From Meloidogyne chitwoodi (Eukaryota > Nematoda > Chromadorea > Rhabditida > Meloidogynidae): a stretch of 64,000 nucleotides of DNA. The notes under the pieces were generated by a model. The model searched no databases. It was not told where the DNA came from and saw nothing but the letters and a program-made list of their open reading frames with translations. Shown piece by piece: positions 10,284-20,757 of this stretch. The position numbers and the translations under genes are program-made. Numbering within the stretch: position 1 is the first letter of the stretch; every line of letters starts with the position of its first letter. The DNA is taken from the NCBI GenBank assembly GCA_015183035.1, contig JACZZP010000009.1, positions 558,001 to 622,000 of the forward strand, written 5' to 3'.

Positions 10284-11249
10284 TTAATTCGCACTACAAC
10301 ATACTCCTGCAGTCCATAAACATGCGCCTAAAGGAACATAACTGAAAAACAAAGTTTTTAAGTTTTATCTTAAAAAGTATATATTTTTTAATTTAAAGTG
10401 AATATTATAGTTTTTTAAATTCTTATACTTCTTATACTTTTTTTTGAGCTAGTTTTGTAAGCTAATAATTTGGCTAATTTTTTACACCTTTGTAAATAAT
10501 ACAAACAGTAGCAAGAAATAAAAAAGTGTTTCAAATTATTTTTATTTCTTTTGATTTCCACTTTTTTCAGGCATTGAAAAAATTTTTTTATTAATATAAA
10601 CTTTGGTTGCAAAAAAAAAAATTTTTGGTTAAACCGTCTTAAAATTTGTATAATATATATTTTTACGTTTAGATAGACATATATAAAAATAAATATATTT
10701 AGTTAATGACAGACTAAAACGGAACATAAACATTTTTGAAAGCTAACATTGTTAGCTAATTTTACTTATCTCTATATATGTCTAAGAATAAATAAAATTT
10801 TAAAAAATTCAAAAATTATTTGGTGGGCCTAAAATTAATAGACTTTAAGTATAATTTTTTAGCCAATAATAAAATGGCTTACTACAAAATATTAATATAA
10901 GTAAAAAATTTTTTGGGATTTTTTATTTTCAAAAGAAAAATGAAAAATTACCTGCAAAGGCATCCTCCAAAGGGATCACAATTCCACTTTGCTCCACTAA
11001 AATTAAAAAATAAAAAATAAATTTATTATAAAAAGAGGCTTAAGAGTCTTAAACAGATTGAAATTTAAATTTTTTCGAATTCCAATTATTTTTAAAATTT
11101 AATTCAAAAAAAAATAACTTTGCACATGCAGTACCAGCACATGGACAAGATCCAACTTTACAAGTACTTTGAGCTTCAATAAAATTAATATTAAAAAGCA
11201 AAATTATGCAAAGACAAGTTAAAGTCAATTTAATGGCAAATGAGTTCAT
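10284..11249 (-). CDS. Secreted Cys-rich protein, three exons, family 1
   Basis: Read on the minus strand: exon 1 11249-11119 (signal peptide MNSFAIKLTLTCLCIILLFN, then GSCPCAGTACA), exon 2 10996-10952 (GAKWNCDPFGGCLC), exon 3 10341-10284 (YVPLGACLWTAGVCCSAN). Both introns are phase 2; the first donor GTTATT is weak. Total 77 aa. The modules align with those of 2359(+): GSCPC.G, KW.C.P.GGC.C and a final module with one Cys then CC. A simple reading frame would run past the first donor and miss the two Cys-rich exons. Secreted, probably disulfide-bonded; function unknown. Confidence 0.7.
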
Positions 11250-11734
11250 TTTTATTAAAAATTAAATTTATTTGAATTTTTGTGTGATTTTGTTTCATTT
11301 TTATAATGCTGAAAATAGGGAAATTATTTAATTTTTTTTCAAAAAATATTTTTGAAAATGAATTGAATTTTATTTGATAAATATGTATAGACATAGGTAT
11401 ATGAAACCAACATAAAAATATTTAAAAAAAATAAAATTGTTAGAAAATTAAAAAAATAATAAAAATAATTTTTTTAGGGAGAATACACGTAGCATTAAAA
11501 TAAATATTATTTATTTAATTATTATTTTGGACAAAACTTTATTTATTTAAATAAATGTATCAAAAAATAATAAATAAAAATAATATTTAATTATATCATA
11601 AGGAAAACGTGATTTTTTAAAACATTTTTATTTTCCAAAAATTGCCCAAAAATTGTCCAGAAAAATAAATATATAAATATAAATTGAATAGAAGGAAAAT
11701 AATAATCTAAAATAAAAATTATTTAAAAATAAAT

Positions 11735-12861
11735 ATGAATAATTTAAATAATATTATTTTTATTATTTTATTTATAATTGTTTTATTTAATTTTATTAAT
11801 TGTGAAGAAACTGCTGTTGAAAAAAAGGAAGCAGTGGATATATGCGTAGGAAGATGTCTTTGCAAAAGATTTCTATGTCCACCGTAATTATTTACAAATT
11901 TATTTTATTTTTTATTAAAACAAAAGTTAACTTAGAGACAGGCAAAATTTTATTTGCGGGAATATTCCTAACATAACGGTAAAGGACGATTCAGAGTCGG
12001 CCGATTCATTGTAACTCTTATAACTTTTTTTATTTTAAACATTTTCAGATAATTTTTATATCATTCGAAAGAGCTCGAAAAGTGAAATCTTTTCATTAAT
12101 TGGACCGTTCAGATCAGTTGATTTTAGAAAAAGTTACGCCCTAAAAACACGAAAATAAGATTTTCCATTTTTATGAGCTATAACTTTTTGTTGATTGATC
12201 TGATTGGATCGGTCCAATTGGTTAACTTAATTCACTTATCGGATACTTTTGATTAATTAAAGAACTGTTCATATCGGTTAAGAAATAAAAAAGTTATGGC
12301 CAAAAACAACCGGCTACTCTGAAGCAGGCGACTCTGAATCGTCCACTATCCCTAAAATAACAATTAGGCACAGAATGTCGCAGTACTACTCTCGTATCCC
12401 GCAAATACAATAAACTGAGAGATTGCGGGAGCGGTATACGCAAAATCCCCACGGGAAAGGGAGAACAACGACACGATAAAAATCCTGACCTCCGACGATT
12501 TTTTGAGATGGGAATTCCTCTTAAAAATTCAAAAATATTATAAATATATATTTTGGCTTATTTTATTTATTAATAAAAAATATAAAATATGCTCTTTTAT
12601 TTTAAAATTTTTAAAAAAAAATTTTAAGTGGGCGTTATTGGAATTGTGCAGGTCTGGGAATTTGTTGCAAGTAAGTAATATTTTTTTTTTTATTTTTTTT
12701 AATATTTTTAAAATTGTAAATAAATAATTTAAAATTTAAAAAAATAATTTGAGCTTTTTATTTAATTATTTATTAAAATAAAATTAAAAATTATTTTTAG
12801 TGTAGCACTATCTTCTTGTAGCAGAGCTGCTTTTTTGTGCTGCTACTATAGTAGAGGTTGA
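11735..12861 (+). CDS. Secreted Cys-rich protein, three exons, family 1
   Basis: Exons 11735-11883, 12629-12670 and 12801-12861, two phase-2 introns, 83 aa. The signal peptide is almost identical to that of the 2359 gene (MNNLNNIIFIILFIIVLFNF), followed by a short charged linker and CVGRCLCKRFLCPP. Exon 2 gives GRYWNCAGLGICC and exon 3 gives VALSSCSRAAFLCCYYSRG. So the leader is strongly conserved while the mature Cys modules have diverged. The 5' flank is also shared with the 2359 gene. Intron 1 (745 bp) is enlarged by an inverted-repeat element. Probable effector-type paralog. Confidence 0.7.
11969..12356. mobile_element. Inverted-repeat element in intron 1
   Basis: GGACGATTCAGAGTCG near 11969 is the reverse complement of CGACTCTGAATCGTCC near 12345, with weaker pairing outside. 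No clear target duplication, so the borders are approximate. It accounts for most of intron 1 of the 11735 gene. Confidence 0.55.
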
Positions 12862-13181
12862 AGAGTGTAAAGAATTTTTATTTGAATTTTTAATTATTAA
12901 AAATTTATATTTTTTTTAATTTATATTTTTTATTTTAATATTAAATAAATTTAAAATATTAAAAATTTCAATTTACACTCTGTAAATAAGTGAAAAACAA
13001 TTATTTGGGGCCTTATTTTATTTAAATTAATGCCCAAATTATTTTCTTTTTTTCTTTAAAATTTTTTAAAATAAAAATGGCCTAATTAAAAGTTGTCAGG
13101 TCAGTTCCGCGCCAAGAAATATTTTTGTAACTTATTTGTTAGGACATTTGAGTGCATATATTTACTCTAAATAGTAATAAT

Positions 13182-14910
13182 TAGTGACCGGCGCCGGACC
13201 GGACCCGGCCGGATTTTTCTGGAGTCCGGGTCCCAAATCCAGGTTTTTTCAATAGTTCCGGACTAATTCCGGACCGGACTAAATCCAGAAAAATCCGGCC
13301 GGGTCCGGTCCGGCTCAAGTTTAAAATCTCTAGTCCGGAACCGGACCCGGCTTTTTTTACCCGGACAAAACCGGACCTGGTCCGGATTCAAAAGTTTGCG
13401 ATATTTTTTAAATTTATTTTTTGGCGTTATGTTAAAGATGTGTAAAATGGCAGAGAAATAAAAAAATAGCAGCGTTGACTTGTATTTCTTACATAAAAAT
13501 ATAGAAATATGTGGACATGAGTAAATAACCAGTTGGTGTCCTACCTGTCCGCAAAGAGAATTCGCTCTTTTCTTTTCTTCTCTTGCATATTTGGCGTTAG
13601 GAGAAGTGCACGCTTATTTTTCCTCTACACTGTAATATGGCCTTTTGGCACAGAGAAAGAAAGGGATAAAATAATTAAAATTAATTACTAATAATAATGT
13701 GAAAAAATGTTTATTTTATAAATGATCAAAGATTATAAATTTGGGACAACATTCTTAAATATATCTAGAAGATCAGGTGGATAACAACCTTTTATGGGAT
13801 TATAATGAAGGGATAAAAACCAGTAAAAGGACAAATATTTAGGTATTCAGTTTCTGTAATATGTCTCATCTGACGGACAATTCTGAATCTTAATCTTAAA
13901 TATATTTTCACATTATTATTATTAATTAATTTTAATTATTTTATCCCTTTCTTTCAAGTGCCAAAAGGCCATATTACAGTGTAGAGGAAAAATAAGCGTG
14001 CACTTCTCCTAACGCCAAATATGCAAGAGAAGAAAAGAAAAGAGCGAATTCTCTTTGCGGACAGGTAGGACACCAACTGGTTATTTACCGTGGACATGCC
14101 CTTTTGTTCAGTTTAATTTCTTTTTGAACTTTTTAAATTTTCAAAACAAAAATTAAAGTTTAAAATTTTCTTCTTGAAATAGAATGATGAATTTTGGCAA
14201 CTAGAAGGCAATAAATTTTAAAAAATTTGCCTGCGGCGCTAATAAAATGAAATTTATTTAAAAAATTTTCGCCTGCGGCGCTGAAAATGCCTTAAACTTT
14301 TTAAAATTTATCCATCCCGAAAATGCAATTCTTATACGGTTCTTTAAAAATCTCTAAACCTTAAACTGGGAAAAATATAGATTTGAGCAAAAAAATTTTT
14401 AAATAAAATATGGAGCGTAATTTTAGTTGGAAAATTTTTTACTTTATGTATTTTTAAATAGGATTTTTTGTATTTTATTTTTGTTGATCCCAGCCCTGAT
14501 TTAGAGACTATAGTTTAGCATAAAATATTCCAAATTGGTCTATTTGAGAAAACTAAGAGATTTATTTGATTATAGGAGGTCAAATCTTACATAAAAAATT
14601 CTGAATATTTGTTTTTTTTGAAAAAAGCAATCCCACAATTGAATTAATCTTATTAATAAAATTTTATTGTTGCTTATTTTGAAAATATAAGTTTTTTACC
14701 AATATTTTTACATTTTTTTGAAAAATTAATAAAAAATCAAGTCCGGTCCCGAATCCGGCTAATTTCAGCCGGAGTCCGGATTTGTAAAAGTCCGGACTAA
14801 TTCGGGACCTGGATTAATCCCGAAAAATCCGGCCGGATCCGGTCCGGCACTACTCACAAAACCAAAATCCGGTCCGGAAGTCCGGAAAAATCGATTTTTC
14901 CGGTCACTAG
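13182..14910. mobile_element. hAT-like non-autonomous element with GGTCCGG arrays
   Basis: Termini TAGTGACCGG and CCGGTCACTA are inverted repeats. GTAATAAT flanks both sides (13174-13181 and 14911-14918), an 8-bp target duplication. Both subterminal regions (about 13190-13385 and 14740-14900) are dense in CCGGACCGG-type motifs. No transposase frame is visible. The size (1.73 kb) includes a later 570-bp insertion. Confidence 0.8.
13520..14089. mobile_element. MULE-like foldback element, 570 bp
   Basis: Very long inverted repeats of about 170 bp (13521-13690 against 13920-14088, for example GTAAATAACCAGTTGGTGTC at the left end) surround a short unique centre. A perfect 9-bp duplication GTGGACATG (13511-13519, 14090-14098) fits Mutator-like elements better than hAT. 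It is nested in the hAT-like element. Confidence 0.8.
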
Positions 14911-15135
14911 TAATAATATTACCTAAATATAATAATTTTTTGGCATTTTAAAATTATTTTAATTAAAAATTTAAAAAACATTTTCCATTTAAACATTTAT
15001 TTATCAAGTAATTAAAATTTTAAATTAAATTAATAATTTTTTTATTATTTGTTTTTTAAACAAAGTTCTTGTGTTAATTTCTTCCATTAGCTTTATTCTT
15101 CTAAAATTAAAAAATAAAATATTATATAAAGTTTA

Positions 15136-15340
15136 TGTTGGGGTGGCGAATAGATAGTATAAAAGGCGAAGCCTTTTACTAGTCGGTGTATTAGTATTCA
15201 GTCTTAGTCCAAGTCCCAAAGTTATTCTATTCTCCTTATTGCCTTCACTTCTATTGTTATTGCCCTTGTGATAAAGCGCTTTTGCTAGCTTCTCGACTTC
15301 TGTGTTATTCTAGTATTATATCCTACTTGAGGATATAACA
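15136..15340 (+). repeat. 5' LTR, 205 bp
   Basis: Begins TGTTGGGGTGGCG, ends GGATATAACA. It has a TATA-like TAGTATAAAAGG near the start, a plausible promoter. Identical to 17572-17776. Confidence 0.93.
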
Positions 15341-15415
15341 GTGGCGCGTTCGCACAGTCGATTCGAACCAAGTCAGTTTATTCAAGTCTAAATTAGTAAC
15401 GTAATTCTAATTAAG

Positions 15416-17353
15416 ATGGATGAGAAGACTCTTGAGAAGTTTTTCAAAATGCAATCAGATTTGATGATGAAATTGTTGGGCAAGTCCGAAGTCAAAGACG
15501 AGCAACAGAAGTCTGCAGATCTATTCTGTAAGTTAGAGTCTTTAATTAGTAAATTCGAGTCGGACATTGAGAAGGGATTCACGTTCGATACGTGGTATAA
15601 GCAGAATAAATCCTACTTTGATGTAGAGGGCAAGTCATTAGCCGAAGAAGTGAAAGTCAGGCTTTTAGTCAGAAAATTGGGCAATCGAGAATATGTGAAA
15701 ATGTCACAAAAGGTCAGTCCCAAAAGTCTGGAGTCAATGAAGTTTAGTGAATTAGTCAAAGAGTTGGGCAAAGAGTTTTGTGACCCGAGATCAAAGGTAG
15801 TCAAGCGATTTGAAGTCTTGAAAATGAAATGCCCTTGTGTAGAAAAGTTATTAGAGTTTGGGACTTTAGTTAATTCTGAGTGTGAAAAGGCGGAAATGGC
15901 CTTAACAGTCGAAGAGTCTAAAATTCTAGTTTTCATTTCAGGTATTCCAGAGGAAAGTCAAGACATTCGTCAAGTCAGTTTACGCTTTGTTGAAAAGAAC
16001 TCCAAATCGGAACAGTGCACCCTGAAAGCACTAGTAGAGGAAGTCCGCAGTTTTATGGCCACGAAGTCAGAAGCGAAAGTCTTCAATGATAGTCAGCAAA
16101 AGGTTAGATTTGAACCAGATTATTCCATTGAGGTGAATGTTAGTCAAATTCCTTTTCAGGAAAGAAATAAGTCAAACGAGAAGAATCGTTATGGGATTAA
16201 ATATGGTCAAAAGAAAGATGCCAGTCAATTCAATGGATATCAAAATAGAAAGTATGATAATCGGAAAGAAGTCAGTCAAGAGCAGAAGACATGCTATAAT
16301 TGCGGATGTGAAGGTCACATCAGTCGATTCTGTAATTACCCAAGAGGTTGGTTGAGTCGAAGTAAAAATCCTGAAGTTAATTATATGGCTGTTAATAATG
16401 ATTTTTCAGGTCCTTCAGTCTGTATCGCAGATATAGTCGATGCAAAGGGAATTCTATTCAAAGAGAAGTGGATTACAGAATTAGTCAAGTTGAACGACAA
16501 AAATATTCAAATGATAGTCGACTCCGCTGCTCAAATAAGTTGTATTAATGAAGATACGTGGAAAGAAGTCGGTCAGCCGGAAATTAAAAAAGTCGATTAT
16601 TCCGGAGTTGGAATGGGAAAGTCAAATTTCAACATAGAAGGAATAGTTAAAGTCAAAGTTGAATTATTCGGAATGAAGTCGGAAGAAGTAGTCCATTTAG
16701 TCAAAGGAAATGTGAATATTATGGGTCTTCATTGGTTAAATAAATTCGGCACAAGCGCCCCAGTCTTGACTAAATATGTTGATAAAAGTCCGATTCTGAA
16801 TAAAAAAATAAATTGGAGAAGTCCAAAAAAGAATTTTGAAGTAGAGACTCCAAATTGGAAAAAGAAAGTATTCAATAGTCAAAAGAAGTCAAAATTACCA
16901 TGGCACAAGGAAAACAGTCGATTTAAAAAGAATATGGAGGTACTAGTCAGTAATAAAAACAAGTCAGGCAAGAATATTTGGCTTGAAGGGAAATTATTGA
17001 ATAAAGTCGGTAACCTATGGAAAATAGAAGTACCAAAATTAAGAAGTATAGTCCGCCGTGAAGAAATCCTTATTAAGAAGAAAAATTGGTTGGAAGAAAG
17101 GAAGTTAAATAGTCCCGTCTCTTCAGAAGAAAGTTTAAAAGAAGAAGACAAGAAGATTCTTTCGGTGATTCTGAGTAAAAAATTAGTCTGCGCAAGTCCA
17201 TTAAAGGATAGAAATGGAAACGACATCAAATTGGCGGGAAGTTCTGATATGGATAAAGAAATGAAAGATGACCACGATGCGGAGAAAAACTCCAAAGATG
17301 AGCCGATGCTTGAAGAAGATCTGGATAAAAGTTCTGATGGCTCGGAAGAATAA
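15416..17353 (+). CDS. Gag-protease protein with integrase-like C-terminus
   Basis: 645 aa, start 75 bp after the 5' LTR. Residues 1-230 are a charged helical gag-like region (PFAM-type retrotransposon gag). A CCHC zinc knuckle is at about residues 293-306 (CYNCGCEGHISRFC). An aspartic-protease-like stretch is centred on VDSAAQISC (Asp about 369), where the usual Gly after DS/T is Ala. Directly after, about residues 505-565, comes a basic segment with spaced Trp and RREEIL that resembles the small barrel at the C-terminus of gypsy integrases. The tail is acidic. Reverse transcriptase, RNase H and the integrase core are missing, yet the frame is continuous, as if a large in-frame deletion fused the two ends. 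Confidence 0.85.
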   Translation: MDEKTLEKFFKMQSDLMMKLLGKSEVKDEQQKSADLFCKLESLISKFESDIEKGFTFDTWYKQNKSYFDVEGKSLAEEVKVRLLVRKLGNREYVKMSQKVSPKSLESMKFSELVKELGKEFCDPRSKVVKRFEVLKMKCPCVEKLLEFGTLVNSECEKAEMALTVEESKILVFISGIPEESQDIRQVSLRFVEKNSKSEQCTLKALVEEVRSFMATKSEAKVFNDSQQKVRFEPDYSIEVNVSQIPFQERNKSNEKNRYGIKYGQKKDASQFNGYQNRKYDNRKEVSQEQKTCYNCGCEGHISRFCNYPRGWLSRSKNPEVNYMAVNNDFSGPSVCIADIVDAKGILFKEKWITELVKLNDKNIQMIVDSAAQISCINEDTWKEVGQPEIKKVDYSGVGMGKSNFNIEGIVKVKVELFGMKSEEVVHLVKGNVNIMGLHWLNKFGTSAPVLTKYVDKSPILNKKINWRSPKKNFEVETPNWKKKVFNSQKKSKLPWHKENSRFKKNMEVLVSNKNKSGKNIWLEGKLLNKVGNLWKIEVPKLRSIVRREEILIKKKNWLEERKLNSPVSSEESLKEEDKKILSVILSKKLVCASPLKDRNGNDIKLAGSSDMDKEMKDDHDAEKNSKDEPMLEEDLDKSSDGSEE

Positions 17354-17571
17354 ATTGTTGTTATGTAATAAAAAATATTTTGTTGTATTGTAATGTAATT
17401 TCCCCCTTTGTTTGTTTGTATTGTAATTTTGGCCCCCTTGTATGTAATTGTTGTTTTTGGGACATTTTTGTATTGTTGATATTGTAAGTCCACCGAGTCT
17501 ATTTTTGGTTTTATAAAGTCTAGTAAATAAAGTTGGAAGTATACTCCCAACTTTAAAAGAAAGGAGGGAGA

Positions 17572-17776
17572 TGTTGGGGTGGCGAATAGATAGTATAAAA
17601 GGCGAAGCCTTTTACTAGTCGGTGTATTAGTATTCAGTCTTAGTCCAAGTCCCAAAGTTATTCTATTCTCCTTATTGCCTTCACTTCTATTGTTATTGCC
17701 CTTGTGATAAAGCGCTTTTGCTAGCTTCTCGACTTCTGTGTTATTCTAGTATTATATCCTACTTGAGGATATAACA
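17572..17776 (+). repeat. 3' LTR, 205 bp
   Basis: Identical to the 5' LTR. Preceded by a purine-rich tract and followed by the GTTTA target duplication. Confidence 0.93.
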
Positions 17777-17796
17777 GTTTAGAACTTGTCTAATTT

Positions 17797-17965
17797 AAGC
17801 GCACACCCCATCTATTCGCAAGACAATAGTAGACACCCCATCTATTCGCGACAATATTTTAATTAAATGTTGGGTGTAGACACCCCATCTATTCGCGCGA
17901 ATAAATGGGCTCTTCCATTGTTATATTTTTGTTTATTTTCTTGCGAATAGATGGAATGTGTACTA
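17797..17965. repeat. Remnants of ACACCCCATCTATTCGC family
   Basis: ACACCCCATCTATTCGC occurs three times (about 17803, 17834, 17880) and in inverted form (GCGAATAGATGG) near 17943. This is an eroded or nested cluster of the inverted-repeat family seen at 22846, 23819 and 33410. The LTR itself carries the related GGCGAATAGATAG. Confidence 0.6.
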
Positions 17966-17986
17966 ATAACACCTTATTTTTGGTTA

Positions 17987-18163
17987 TCAACAACATTTAG
18001 CTCTTCTACAAGTTAATTGGCGGCGGTGACAAAGTTTAGAATTGTTACAATTAGTCTTACAGAATGATTTACAATTTGCATCTGAACATATATCAGCTTC
18101 ATTAAATTCAACAATTAAAACCATAAAAAGTACAATTATTAATAATAAATGTAAATTCTTCAT
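17987..18163 (-). CDS. Secreted Cys-rich protein, family 2, 58 aa
   Basis: One exon of 59 codons including stop, below the usual 60-aa cut-off. The signal peptide (MKNLHLLLIIVLFMVLIV) is followed by EFNEADIC, then C-x4-C-x3-C-x3-C spacing and a second half with C, RRQLTC and a final KCC. This is the single-module layout of 26612(-). The mature part is basic with Arg instead of Lys in several places. About 430 bp of its upstream DNA match the upstream DNA of the unrelated gene at 21135(-). Confidence 0.72.
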   Translation of the reverse strand: MKNLHLLLIIVLFMVLIVEFNEADICSDANCKSFCKTNCNNSKLCHRRQLTCRRAKCC

Positions 18164-18223
18164 TTTTTAAATTCTTCTAAATTTAAAATATTTAAAATTA
18201 TTTAATTAATATTTTATTTTTTA

Positions 18224-18665
18224 AATTATCAAAGAAAAGTTTTATAGAAAAAATAAAATTTTAGTAATAAAATAGAAAACTTAAATTAACGGAAGATTAA
18301 ATATTTTTAAATAATTTATTAAAATAAAATATTATAATTTAAAATTAATTTTTAAAAAAATATGATTTAAACAGGTAAATATGTTGAATATATATGTTCA
18401 CTAAAATTAAATTTATTTGACTCAATTATACATTTAAATAACAAATAAAATTTAAAATAAATATAACAAATCTATATACATATAAAATTTCATTGTTTAA
18501 TTAAAAATAATTTTTTTTTTAATATTTTCGTCAAGTAAATTCGTTTAAATGACAAAACAACATTTATTATTTATTTATTTTTATTTATTCTTCCTCAATA
18601 AATAAATAAAAATATTAAATTAAATAAAAAATTTCCTTTGTTTGTTAAGAAATACGTTTATAAAA
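18224..18665 (-). repeat. Upstream block shared with the 21135 gene
   Basis: Alignable with about 21218-21665 in the same orientation: landmarks TCAAAGAAAAGTTT, AATAGAAAACTTAA, TTTGACTCAATTATACATTT and AAGAAATACGT. The match stops about 60 bp before the start codon; the proteins downstream are not related. Confidence 0.65.
18363..18395 (-). promoter_or_regulatory. TATA/initiator core of the 18163 gene
   Basis: On the minus strand a TATATAT element is followed 24 bp later by TTAAATCATA. The same block (TATAAAT, then ACAAATCATA) stands at 21348-21379 before the gene at 21135. Confidence 0.4.
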
Positions 18666-18738
18666 TTAAAAAAAAATAATATTTATTCCTATTAAAAATT
18701 GGAGTTCCAACTAATCGCAAAAATACCCATAATTTTCT

Positions 18739-20083
18739 TTAAACACAGCAATACTTAGCATAAGTATAACAACTCTGCCGGCTGGAAACCACTAAAATAT
18801 ATATTAATTTAATTTTTAATTGTAAGAAAAAATATATTAGGTATTTCTTAGTATTAAAATATTTTTTTATTATTTTTAATAATTTCGTTTAATTTTATTT
18901 TAATTTTATTAACAATAAGTAATATTTATTAATTTACTTACTTTTTATTAACCAATTTAGTCTTTAATTAATTAAAAAAAGTTTTTTTAATTAAATTACC
19001 CTTTTTTTATTTGGTACTAATTACGTTAGAAAAGAGTTAAAACCGTTATAGTATTTTTGTTTCCGTTATATAGGTATATATTTAACAGGGTCTTTTATAA
19101 ACACCTTTAATAGTCTAGTCAACATACTATATAAGCACCAGTAAATAACCAGTCTTTGAGTTAACTCTCGCCCGTCTACACACCTCAACATTCTCTCTAC
19201 TTCTATTGTCATTTCTCTGTGATAAACCTTTTGCTTGTTGCTCGATTACACCATTCTCAGCCATACTTGTGTAGGAAACTTAAGTTACAAATAAAAAGGT
19301 ATTACCGGCACAGACCTCCTCCATATTGACAATTCCAATTAGTATTACTAAAGAAATTTTTAATTATTTAAAAATTAAAAAAAATTCTGATTGAAATTTT
19401 AGTTGTCTAATTAATCGACACAATCGAGACCGAGGTTGTGATTTACAATTCTGTTAAATATATGTTAAGACATTTTATCAGTAAAGACCGGATTTTTAGG
19501 TGAGAAAAAAGCGCTAACTGACCATAGCTGACCACTGTCTCTCCGAAGGTTAACTTAATCTCTCATTTGTAAGAGTGGAAGAAAAGTAGTGGTCAGCAGA
19601 GATAATATTTAAAATTCCTTTTGTAAAATTCCTTTTCATTTTATACAATTTTCTCTACTTACCACTACTTTTCTACGTCTCTTACAAACGAGTGATAAAG
19701 TTAACCGTCGGAGAGACAGTGCTCAGTTATGGTCAGTTGACACTTTTTTCTCACCTAAAAATCCGGTCTTTATTTATCAGGTATAAAGTTTTAGAAAAGA
19801 AAATTTTTTAATGATAAAGTAAGGCTAGTCATTTCAAAAAAGGTGTCGGATAAGCAAAATCCCTCGATAGGGATCAGAAATAATTTACAACAAAAAAATT
19901 AAAACTCAAAAATTGCAATTTAGAAACATCTCTTCTAAATTTAAAAACTCACGGGTCCACCCAAATAAAGCATGGAAAGCCAGTGCAACTACATTTTTCA
20001 CATTGTTGTCCTTTGACGTTAAATAATAAATTTATAAATAAAATAATTAATATAATAATATTATTTAGTTTAAAAATAAACAT
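18739..20083 (-). CDS. Secreted Cys-rich protein, three exons, family 1
   Basis: Minus-strand exons 20083-19953, 19347-19306 and 18781-18739, phase-2 introns, 71 aa. Exon 1 has a hydrophobic leader (MFIFKLNNIIILIILFINLL) and CEKCSCTGFPC. Exon 2 gives NTNWNCQYGGGLC, matching the W-C-GG-C module of the paralogs. Exon 3, taken from the good acceptor GTTTCCAG, gives RRQSCYTYAKYCCV, matching the final C...CC module. Using the AG 10 bp upstream instead would lose these cysteines. Intron 2 is enlarged and holds a solo-LTR-like sequence. The promoter is probably the TATAAAT near 20570. Function unknown. Confidence 0.62.
19070..19290 (+). mobile_element. Diverged solo LTR-like sequence
   Basis: The stretch TACTTCTATTGTCATTTCTC...GATAAACC...TTTGCTTG...CTCGATTAC...TAGGAAAC follows the same order as the 5' LTR of the 15136 element (CACTTCTATTGTTATTGCCC, GATAAAGC, TTTGCTAG, CTCGACTTC). 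A TATATAAG box precedes it. Ends and target duplication cannot be fixed. It lies in intron 2 of the 20083 gene. Confidence 0.5.
19482..19772. mobile_element. hAT-type MITE, 291 bp
   Basis: Terminal repeats TAAAGACCGGATTTTTAGG, then a long palindromic interior (CTGACCA, GACCACTGTCTCTCCGAAGG). Perfect 8-bp duplication TTTATCAG at 19474-19481 and 19773-19780. It shares the interior, but not the tips, with the element at 21844. Confidence 0.85.
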
Positions 20084-20757
20084 TTTTAAAGAGCTAAAAG
20101 TTTTGAAAATAGCTATTAATTTAATTTTTTAAATTTTTAAAAATATTTAAATAAAATTTAAGCATTTTTAGATTTGTTAAATAATATTAAAATAAATTTA
20201 AAAATGTTTATATTCTTAAATAAAATTTAAAAAATAAAAATATTATTTTTTTTTAAATTTATTTTTTTTTAATTAAAAAAATAAATTTTCTTAACAAAAA
20301 TTATTTTTTTTAAATTAAAAATTTTATTTTATTACTCCACGTTGAAAGAACAAAAAAATTAACTGCAGAAAAGATGAAAAATTTAAAAATACGCCTTTAA
20401 GGAAGAAAAATATTTAAATAATAAATAAAAATGTTTATTATTTAATTTAAAAATTATTTTATAAAATTAAATATAATTTAAAAAAAAGAATTTTTTAAAT
20501 TTTTATTCAAATTAATAAATAAATTTTAACATATTTTTATTTTTTTGTTCATTTTTTCAACTTTCGATTTATACATTCCTCTCACTAAGATTAATCTAAA
20601 ATAATTAAATTAATTAATTAATTTAAAAAATTTTGGCTAAATATTTTATAAAGTATTCTTTTCTCTCATCCCACGTTTTTTTTTAATTTATTTTCCTATC
20701 CATATTTATTTTCTGAGACAATTAATTTATATAATTTTTAAATTTAATTAAATATAA

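Larger units (their letters stand above)
12862..15130. other. Spacer filled by nested transposons
   Basis: The only recognisable content is the hAT-like element 13182-14910 with a MULE-like foldback element (13520-14089) inside, plus AT-rich flanks. No coding exon seen. Confidence 0.5.
15136..17776 (+). mobile_element. LTR retrotransposon, internally deleted, recent
   Basis: Two 205-bp LTRs starting TGTTGGGG and ending ATAACA (15136-15340, 17572-17776) appear identical base for base. GTTTA is duplicated on both sides (15131-15135, 17777-17781). Behind the 5' LTR, TGGCGCGTTCGCAC is a likely tRNA primer-binding site. In front of the 3' LTR, AAAGAAAGGAGGGAGA is the polypurine tract. The interior encodes one 645-aa protein without reverse transcriptase or RNase H, so the copy must depend on enzymes from elsewhere. 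LTR identity implies recent insertion. The protease/zinc-knuckle type suggests a Ty3/gypsy relative; that placement is inference. Confidence 0.93.

Noticed and set aside
15341..15371. tRNA gene behind the 5' LTR (reverse complement contains GGTTCGAATC)
   Set aside because: The distance from the T-loop-like part to CCA is three bases too long and no other arms exist; the segment is better read as a primer-binding site.
16879..17655. 258-aa minus-strand frame
   Set aside because: Antisense shadow of the retrotransposon protein that runs into the LTR; no domain.
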